Part shown: positions 33,521 to 38,877 of the stretch, one piece after another | Layout of the letters: each line of letters opens with the position of its first letter | Position numbering within the stretch: the stretch's first letter is position 1 | Source of the DNA: Gammaproteobacteria bacterium | GTDB lineage: Bacteria > Pseudomonadota > Gammaproteobacteria > JAUZRS01 | Direction of reading: 5' to 3' | DNA: 38,877 nt | Assembly: GCA_030950195.1 (NCBI GenBank) | Contig: JAUZRS010000040.1 | Location: forward strand, 1 to 38,877 | The notes under the pieces: generated by a model | What the model saw: only the letters and a program-made list of their open reading frames with translations | The model's database searches: none | Told to the model about the DNA's origin: nothing | Position numbers and translations under genes: made by a program

Positions 33521-34918
33521 CTATTTACTCGGCCGATAAAACATCGCCGGTCTTGTATTTTGTAATTCGCTGTTCTCCATTGAGACCAGTTGAAACTGAA
33601 AATCTTTTGATCCCTGACCACGAGGCATTCTAACCCGCACCACAAAACGCAAACTGCTGTCCGGCTCCAAGACCACCTCTTTCATACGTCCCATATTCAG
33701 ATCCGCGCCCTCCAAACCCAGCGCCAACAATTTAAAGTGCTGTTCTTGGGTGGTTTTATTATTCACCTTCACCTCATAACTGTTCTGAATTCGACCATCG
33801 GAGAGGGTCACAAACAGCGGTTGACGAATCTGACGAATGGCTAAATCCAGCACAGACTGACTGGAGACACTCCAGGTAAGAAGTCCAATACAAGCAAACA
33901 GAGCAAGTGCATAAATCATGCTTTTCGGTTTGAAAAAACGGGTCTTTTTACCGTCCAAATCATTTTCAGAGGTATAACGAATCAGACCTTTATCCCAACC
34001 AGTGGTGGCCATAATGGCATCACACGCATCCACACAGAGCGCACAATGAATGCACTCTGCTTGAGAACCGTTACGAATATCAATGCCCACCGGACAAACC
34101 TGCACACAATAACCGCAATCAATGCAATCACCCAAACCTTGATCTGTACGCTCCTCAATGGTTTTTTTACCGCGCCCCAATTTAGCTCGACCTTTTTCGC
34201 CCTCACCGCGATTAAAATCGTAAGAAACAATTAGAGTGTCAGAATCAAACATAGCACTTTGAAAACGCGAGTAGGGACACATATGAAAACAGACGTTTTC
34301 CCGAGTTAACCCCGCCATCAAATAGGTCATTAAGGTCAAAAAAGCGGTAGTGGCGTACATGGCGTAGGCCGCATCAGCACTGAAAAAGCGCACCACCATC
34401 TCCGGTGCATTACCCCAATAAAGAGTAAAGGTAATTCCCGTAACAAAGGCAATCAACAACCAAATAAGATGCGTCAGCCCTTTCTTAGCTATTTTTTCCC
34501 TGTTCCAAGGCTGCTTTTCCAAGCGCAGACGCGCCGGTCGTTCACCCTGAACCCACCGTTCAATACGCATAAAGGTATCGGTCCAGAGGGTTTGCACACA
34601 AAAATAACCACAAAACACCCGCCCAGCAACGCTGGTAACAAAAAAAAGCAATAGAGCAGCAATCAATAAAATACCCGTCAACCAAAACATATCTTGCGGG
34701 TGAACAATCAAATCAAATAAATAAAAACGACGACCATCAAGATCAAATAACACCGCTTGATCTGGCCCTACACTGCGCATCCAACGCAACCACGGCAGGC
34801 CAAAATAGACCGTAAATGCCAACGCCAACACACCGTACTTTAAATTTCTAAAACGCCCTTTAATGGAACGTGGATGAACCGGGGCGGCAACCTCAACTTG
34901 TCCTGTGTGAGATCCCAT
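33521..34918 (-). CDS. ccoG: cbb3 assembly iron-sulfur protein CcoG
   Basis: A 465-residue inner-membrane protein of the RdxA/CcoG family with cupric reductase function in copper supply to cbb3. It has about five membrane helices, the CGYFCVQTLWTD and CFHMCPYSR motifs, and two 4Fe-4S ferredoxin clusters: CIDCGYCVQVCP and CIHCALCVDACD (about 260 to 310). A C-terminal Ig-like periplasmic domain (about 370 to 465) follows the last helix. The ATG at 34918 has GGAGG upstream. It follows ccoP after a 97-bp gap with an attenuator-like hairpin. Confidence 0.96.
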   Translation of the reverse strand: MGSHTGQVEVAAPVHPRSIKGRFRNLKYGVLALAFTVYFGLPWLRWMRSVGPDQAVLFDLDGRRFYLFDLIVHPQDMFWLTGILLIAALLLFFVTSVAGRVFCGYFCVQTLWTDTFMRIERWVQGERPARLRLEKQPWNREKIAKKGLTHLIWLLIAFVTGITFTLYWGNAPEMVVRFFSADAAYAMYATTAFLTLMTYLMAGLTRENVCFHMCPYSRFQSAMFDSDTLIVSYDFNRGEGEKGRAKLGRGKKTIEERTDQGLGDCIDCGYCVQVCPVGIDIRNGSQAECIHCALCVDACDAIMATTGWDKGLIRYTSENDLDGKKTRFFKPKSMIYALALFACIGLLTWSVSSQSVLDLAIRQIRQPLFVTLSDGRIQNSYEVKVNNKTTQEQHFKLLALGLEGADLNMGRMKEVVLEPDSSLRFVVRVRMPRGQGSKDFQFQLVSMENSELQNTRPAMFYRPSK

Positions 34919-34944
34919 AAGTTAAGTCCTCCAATTAAAAACAA

Positions 34945-34982
34945 AATTGCCGTGAAAAAGCAGATGCTTCAACACGGCAATT
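34945..34982 (-). terminator. Attenuator-like hairpin between ccoP and ccoG
   Basis: A 10-bp perfect stem, AATTGCCGTG/CACGGCAATT (34945-34954 and 34973-34982), encloses a nested AAGC-AGAT-GCTT stem. On the minus strand it is followed by TTTTGTTTTT and then the ccoG ribosome site. It looks like a partial terminator that would lower assembly-gene transcription relative to ccoNOQP, or an mRNA end-stabilising hairpin. It is not tested. Confidence 0.7.
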
Positions 34983-35015
34983 AATAACATCACTCACAAC
35001 AACCGTTGCTAGTGA

Positions 35016-35948
35016 TTATTGACCACCACCCAGCTCATGCACATACACCGCCAGTAGTTTGATCTGTGTATCACTCAAACGTGCCGACCACGATGGCATT
35101 TGACGGCTCACACCGCCTTCAACCACCGCACGAATCGCAGCGCGTTTCGCCGCACCATCCGCCGCTCCTGGCACATCCGCAATCGTCCAGATACTGTCAG
35201 TCAAATTAGCAGACCCTTGTGCTTTCATACCCGTTGCTTCTTTGGTATGACAGTAGTGACATCCCCCAGTCTGCCCCTTAAAGATCTCTTCACCTTGAGC
35301 CGCTTTAGCCGCATCCGCATCGGCTTGAGAGAGCGAATAAACAAACTCCACCACTTGATCCAACTGCTCAGAAGTAAAGCTATCTTTGAAAGAGGGCATA
35401 AAACCATTACGACCACCACGAATGGTTTTTTCAATGGTTTCGATCTTACCGCCCCACAACCAATCATCATCAGCTAGATTCGGGAACAAGCCAATCACGC
35501 CCACCCCACCACGACCGTGACAAGAGGCGCAAATGTCCCCAAAAATCCCTTTGGCTGCTGCACGAGCAAACGCCATCTGTTTCGGATCATTCAGAATCTC
35601 ATCGTAACTGGCATTTGAAAGCTCATCCATATGCTTCTGCATTTTCAGAGACTCTTCACCGGTCTGGAGGTCACTCAAAAACAGCGCACGGGTATTCCAA
35701 TGCGAACTCTTTTGCACCCCTTCAGAGGTATATTCAATCGTTGAAATCCCTTTGGTAAAGGTATCGCCCATTGGCCACACCGGATACAAAATCCAGTAAC
35801 CAAAACAAATAACGAAAGAGCCATAAAACCCCCACAACCACCAAGTTGGAATCGGGTTATCAAACTCTTCTAATGCACCACTGCCATCTGCTTCCACATC
35901 CCACTGATGCCCCGTGGTTTGTGGGTCATTCTGATTATTTTCACTCAT
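35016..35948 (-). CDS. ccoP: cbb3 oxidase diheme cytochrome subunit III
   Basis: A 310-residue protein with an N-terminal membrane helix (about 36 to 57, WWLWGFYGSFVICFGYWIL) and two periplasmic cytochrome c domains. The heme motifs are CASCH (140 to 144) and CHYCH (230 to 234), with likely Met ligands in NGFMPSF (near 184) and RQMPSW. It accepts electrons from cytochrome c and passes them to CcoO. The ATG at 35948 overlaps the ccoQ stop by 8 bp; the open frame up to 36104 is a shadow of ccoQ. Length and motifs match the family. Confidence 0.97.
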   Translation of the reverse strand: MSENNQNDPQTTGHQWDVEADGSGALEEFDNPIPTWWLWGFYGSFVICFGYWILYPVWPMGDTFTKGISTIEYTSEGVQKSSHWNTRALFLSDLQTGEESLKMQKHMDELSNASYDEILNDPKQMAFARAAAKGIFGDICASCHGRGGVGVIGLFPNLADDDWLWGGKIETIEKTIRGGRNGFMPSFKDSFTSEQLDQVVEFVYSLSQADADAAKAAQGEEIFKGQTGGCHYCHTKEATGMKAQGSANLTDSIWTIADVPGAADGAAKRAAIRAVVEGGVSRQMPSWSARLSDTQIKLLAVYVHELGGGQ

Positions 35949-36153
35949 TTTTTTCACCCTTATCGGTGCGGGGTGGTTGCAAGTCATCATCGTCATCCAA
36001 AAATGGCATATTTTTGTACGACTCCAACCGCTCACCCCGCTTTTTCCCCGTAAAAAGATAAATAATAACGCCGACAAAGCCAACAAAGAGCACAACCAAC
36101 GCAAACGGTTTGCTGTTCTCCATATGGGTAAACCACTCTAGCCAATCAAACAT
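35941..36153 (-). CDS. ccoQ: cbb3 oxidase small subunit CcoQ
   Basis: A 70-residue membrane protein: one helix (about 17 to 35, PFALVVLFVGFVGVIIYLF) then FTGKKRGERLESYKNMPFLDDDD, which is the family core (K-x-x-R-x-E-x-Y...P-x-D). CcoQ protects the complex from oxygen damage and aids its stability. It lies between ccoO and ccoP as usual and overlaps ccoP by 8 bp. The tail is acidic with PPRTDKGEK. Confidence 0.93.
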   Translation of the reverse strand: MFDWLEWFTHMENSKPFALVVLFVGFVGVIIYLFTGKKRGERLESYKNMPFLDDDDDLQPPRTDKGEKNE

Positions 36154-36184
36154 TATTCTCTACCTCGTTCAGATTGAAGATCGG

Positions 36185-36940
36185 TTAGCGATACTTAATG
36201 AAGTGGCCTTCATCAAACTTGCTAAAGTCAACCATGGTACCCAGTACTTGTAGGTAAGCGACCAGCGCATCCATTTCAGAAATGCTGCTGGCATTACCGT
36301 CATAGTTACCTGATTTTGCCTGTGCTTCCAAGTTTTTTACTGCATCCGCAATAACCAACGAAGGAGCCACATCCTCACCAAACTTCTCAACATTAGCCTG
36401 ATATTCAGTTTCGTTGACCGAGTAAGGCACACCCACCGAACGCAGAGCAGACAGATTATCTGCATAATCCGCGTAGTTCAGTTCAGTTTTCAGCAACCAA
36501 GGGTAGTTGGGCATAATCGATTCGGGTACCACAGAACGCGGTCCATTCAAATGCGCCACATGCCAAGCGTCAGAGTACTTACCACCGACACGAGCCAGAT
36601 CCGGCCCACGACGCATAGAACCCCACTGGAAGGGGTGATCGTATTGCGACTCCGCTGCCAATGAGTAGTGACCGTAACGCAGCGCTTCGTCACGGAAGGG
36701 ACGAATCTGCTGTGAATGGCATAAGTAACAGCCTTCACGGGTGTAAATATCCCGCCCAGCCTGCTCCAAAGGGGTGTAAGGACGCACCATCTGTTTGCCG
36801 TTCTCATCCACCACCTTCTCGATGGTGTCGTTGATGTGAAACAGCGGCACAATCTCAACCAAGCCACCAATGCCAATCGCCACCAAGGTCAAAACCAGAA
36901 GGAGGCCTGAGTTTGTTTCAATCGTCTCATGCTTAATCAT
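36185..36940 (-). CDS. ccoO: cbb3 oxidase monoheme cytochrome subunit II
   Basis: A 251-residue protein with an N-terminal membrane anchor (about 12 to 34, [22 protein letters not shown]) and one periplasmic heme c at CYLCH (71 to 75, in [15 protein letters not shown]). Characteristic segments are [35 protein letters not shown] and IMPNYPWL. It relays electrons from CcoP to CcoN. It follows ccoN with a 20-bp gap and a GAGGAG ribosome site; the ATG at 36940 is clear. Confidence 0.97.
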   Translation of the reverse strand: MIKHETIETNSGLLLVLTLVAIGIGGLVEIVPLFHINDTIEKVVDENGKQMVRPYTPLEQAGRDIYTREGCYLCHSQQIRPFRDEALRYGHYSLAAESQYDHPFQWGSMRRGPDLARVGGKYSDAWHVAHLNGPRSVVPESIMPNYPWLLKTELNYADYADNLSALRSVGVPYSVNETEYQANVEKFGEDVAPSLVIADAVKNLEAQAKSGNYDGNASSISEMDALVAYLQVLGTMVDFSKFDEGHFIKYR

Positions 36941-36960
36941 TGTTCATATTCTCCTCAGAA

Positions 36961-38418
36961 TTAAGCCTTAGCCATTTTGGAAGCGATGTTATTCACACCG
37001 GCTTGATCCACGTCTTTTGCCATCTGAATGGTTTTGTAAACGTTATAGGCCATGGTAATCATACCGGTGACGAAGAACGCCCCACCCAATGCACGGGTTG
37101 CCAAGGGCAGATGCATGAAGCTGACAGACTCAATAAAGGTGTACGCCAAATTGCCGTACTCATCAAAGGCACGCAGCATCAGGCCTTGGCCAATACCAGA
37201 GACCCACAACGCAGTGATGTACACCACCACACCAATAGTGGCCAAGAAGAAATGCACATAGATCAGTTTTTCGCTGTACATCTTCTTCATGCCGTAAAGG
37301 CGTGGAATCATATGGTAGAACGAACCAAAACTGATCATTGCCACCCAACCCAACGCACCGGAATGAACGTGGCCCACTGTCCAATCGGTGTAGTGAGACA
37401 GCGCGTTGACACTCTTAAGTGCCATCATCGGCCCTTCAAAGGTAGACATACCGTAGAACGACAAAGCAGTGATCATAAACATCATAATCGGATCAGAACG
37501 CAACTTATCCCAAGCACCAGAAAGGGTCATGATGCCATTGATCATGCCACCCCAAGAGGGAATCAAGAGGATAATCGAGAAAGAGGCCGCCAGAGAGGAG
37601 GTCCAATCCGGCAATGAAGTCCAATGCAAATGATGACCGCCCACCCACATGTACATAAAGCTCAGCGCCCAGAAATGCAACACCGACAAACGATAGGAGT
37701 AAACGGGACGACCGGCTTGCTTAGGCACAAAGTAATACATCATGCCTAAGAAAGCCGCTGTCAGGAAGAAACCCACGGCATTATGCCCGTACCACCACTG
37801 CGTCATGGCGTCTTGCACACCGGCAAACAGGCTATAAGACTTAGTCAAGCTGACCGGCATCGCCAAGTTATTGAATGTATGCAGTAGAGCCGTTGCCAAA
37901 ATAAAACCCAAATAAAACCAGTTGGCCACATAAATATGCGCCTGAGTTCGATTCCGCAAGGTCATGGTGTAAATCCACAGATACACCATCCAAACCGCCG
38001 CGATCAACAGATCAATCGGCCATTCAAATTCCGCGTATTCACGAGACTGGGTAATTCCCATTGGATAGGTCAATGCACCCGCTAAAATGGCGATGTTCCA
38101 ACCAATCAGGGTAAACATGGCCAAACCATTCCCGCCTGCAAGGCGAGTTTGACACGTCCGTTGCACGACATAATACGAAGTCGCGAAAAGTGCATTACCA
38201 CCAAAACCAAAGATCACCAACGTCGTATGCACAGGACGTAAACGACCAAACGTAATTTGGGCGGTATCAAAGTTTAAAAAAGGCCAAGCTAATTCGCTGG
38301 CAATGTAGACACCCGTTGACATCCCGCACACGCCCCAAAAGACGGCCATAATCGAGAATTTTTTTATAATGTCGTAGTTGTACTGCTCTGTGGACACAGC
38401 CACACCTGTTTGCGCCAT
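36961..38418 (-). CDS. ccoN: cbb3 oxidase catalytic subunit I
   Basis: A 485-residue, roughly 12-helix heme-copper oxidase subunit. His64 in [18 protein letters not shown] is a likely low-spin heme b ligand. The CuB and heme ligands are seen in [26 protein letters not shown], and [14 protein letters not shown] with [10 protein letters not shown]. It is the oxygen-reducing, proton-pumping subunit of the high-affinity C-type oxidase. It is the first gene of the operon, with a sigma70-like promoter at 38479-38508. The ATG at 38418 has AGAGGA close before it. Confidence 0.97.
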   Translation of the reverse strand: MAQTGVAVSTEQYNYDIIKKFSIMAVFWGVCGMSTGVYIASELAWPFLNFDTAQITFGRLRPVHTTLVIFGFGGNALFATSYYVVQRTCQTRLAGGNGLAMFTLIGWNIAILAGALTYPMGITQSREYAEFEWPIDLLIAAVWMVYLWIYTMTLRNRTQAHIYVANWFYLGFILATALLHTFNNLAMPVSLTKSYSLFAGVQDAMTQWWYGHNAVGFFLTAAFLGMMYYFVPKQAGRPVYSYRLSVLHFWALSFMYMWVGGHHLHWTSLPDWTSSLAASFSIILLIPSWGGMINGIMTLSGAWDKLRSDPIMMFMITALSFYGMSTFEGPMMALKSVNALSHYTDWTVGHVHSGALGWVAMISFGSFYHMIPRLYGMKKMYSEKLIYVHFFLATIGVVVYITALWVSGIGQGLMLRAFDEYGNLAYTFIESVSFMHLPLATRALGGAFFVTGMITMAYNVYKTIQMAKDVDQAGVNNIASKMAKA

Positions 38419-38453
38419 ATTCCTCTACCTCATCCAATGCCGAAAACCTAAAT

Positions 38454-38471
38454 CCGTGATACATAACACGG
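38454..38471. other. Inverted repeat in the ccoN leader
   Basis: CCGTG-N8-CACGG sits immediately downstream of the predicted transcription start (near 38472). It would form a 5-bp hairpin at the 5' end of the mRNA, or act as an operator. A wider ATGCCGA/TCGGCAT pair (38437-38443 and 38474-38480) encloses it but overlaps the -10. Confidence 0.4.
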
Positions 38472-38478
38472 TGTCGGC

Positions 38479-38508
38479 ATCATATATCAAGAATCAGTAG
38501 GATGACAA
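38479..38508 (-). promoter_or_regulatory. Sigma70-type promoter of the cco operon
   Basis: On the minus strand TTGTCA (38508 to 38503), an 18-bp spacer and TATGAT (38484 to 38479) give five-of-six matches in each hexamer. The start would be near 38472, about 54 nt before the ccoN ATG. No FNR box is seen at -41.5 or -61.5. Confidence 0.55.
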
Positions 38509-38552
38509 ATCGTAGGGATATTTTTTACAAAAATTTGCGTTAGGACAACGTT

Positions 38553-38574
38553 TTTTTAGAAATATGTCTAAAAA
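38553..38574. repeat. AT-rich inverted repeat in the P450-ccoN gap
   Basis: TTTTTAGA-AATATG-TCTAAAAA is a perfect 8-bp inverted repeat with a 6-bp spacer, 40 bp past the P450 stop and 45 bp upstream of the ccoN -35. It has too little GC for a strong terminator and may be an operator. It resembles the TTAGA-N4-TCTAA repeat at 5259-5274. Confidence 0.4.
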
Positions 38575-38613
38575 TTGCTCAAAAACAGACTGTTTCAGTT
38601 GCTTATCGCAGCA

Positions 38614-38877
38614 CTATCTTCTCCAACTAAAGGGATAATGCTCTGGAAAAGGCCCCCCTTGATAATCAACTTCTGCGCTCGGCTGCATCTCCTCACGCCG
38701 CAGTAATTGACGCACCATTTCAGGAATCATCACCATACCAATGTATTTACCCAAACACTCATGCGAGCCAAAACCAAAATGAAAATAGTGATACCAGTTG
38801 CGCGTGGACAAAAACTCATCGGGACGCTCAAAAATCATAGGATCAAACATCGCTGATAACGTGGCCGCCAAGACCAC
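38614..38877 (-). CDS. Cytochrome P450, C-terminal fragment
   Basis: 87 residues reading from the right window edge to a stop at 38614. The heme-thiolate loop FGFGSHECLG (F-x2-G-x3-C-x-G) is intact and is followed by the L-helix (KYIGMVMIPEMVRQLLRR). Upstream, FDPMIFERPDEFLSTRN is the usual segment preceding the heme loop in P450s. The terminal FPEHYPFSWRR closes the domain. Subfamily and substrate cannot be named. It is on the same strand as ccoN, 195 bp upstream, but the cco promoter lies between them, so it is probably a separate unit. Confidence 0.9.
   Translation of the reverse strand: MVLAATLSAMFDPMIFERPDEFLSTRNWYHYFHFGFGSHECLGKYIGMVMIPEMVRQLLRREEMQPSAEVDYQGGPFPEHYPFSWRR

Noticed and set aside
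35949-36104. 52-residue N-terminal extension of CcoP
   Set aside because: It is a shadow of ccoQ; the CcoP family begins at the Met at 35948, just before the acidic stretch and membrane helix.
38477-38493. TTGAT half-site near the cco promoter as an FNR box
   Set aside because: The second half-site does not match ATCAA, and the bases are better explained as the spacer and -10 of the promoter.

Overview
This window looks like ordinary chromosome from a gammaproteobacterium that lives at low or fluctuating oxygen. The evidence is close similarity of CydA, CydB and CydX to the E. coli proteins, the gammaproteobacterial order def-fmt-rsmB and dprA-topA-tsaC, the trkA-trkH-ntrXY block, and a complete ccoNOQP-GHIS cluster. 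A sulfur-oxidising or Thiotrichales/Chromatiales-like host is plausible but is only an inference. No rRNA, tRNA, CRISPR array, insertion sequence or prophage was seen.

Layout. 1-97: the first 32 codons of a caspase-like (peptidase C14) protein leaving the left edge. 183-458: a small DUF1640 coiled-coil membrane protein. 536-4234: cytochrome bd oxidase (cydA, cydB and the tiny cydX), with a perfect FNR-type box before cydA and a Crp/Fnr regulator immediately upstream. 4390-5962: a Met-rich periplasmic DUF4412 protein, an unknown 65-residue acidic protein with a well-formed regulated promoter, and an SCP-2-like protein. 6095-19360: eleven closely packed minus-strand genes, def-fmt-rsmB-DUF4390-ntrY-ntrX-trkA-trkH-(LpxL-like)-argS-SPOR. 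19507-25066: divergent plus-strand genes LysM lipoprotein-dprA-topA-tsaC, without the smg gene usually found between dprA and topA. 25075-29682: a three-gene unit of small phosphate-binding-like periplasmic protein, outer-membrane beta-barrel and membrane GGDEF/EAL protein. 29833-38418: the cbb3 oxidase operon ccoNOQP, a putative attenuator, ccoGHIS, and then an unannotated 36-residue membrane peptide before the terminator. 38614-38877: the C-terminus of a cytochrome P450.

How it works together. Two high-affinity terminal oxidases (bd and cbb3) sit 33 kb apart, and the bd operon carries a visible oxygen-responsive box. The long minus-strand block combines protein maturation, rRNA methylation, potassium uptake and the NtrYX redox/nitrogen two-component system. 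The PBP/OMP/GGDEF-EAL unit looks like an envelope-to-c-di-GMP sensing module.

The best candidates for something undescribed are the 36-residue peptide in the cbb3 operon, the hairpin between ccoP and ccoG, the PBP/OMP/c-di-GMP trio, the small regulated 65-residue protein, and the caspase-like gene cut by the left edge. Nothing here amounts to a proven new system.
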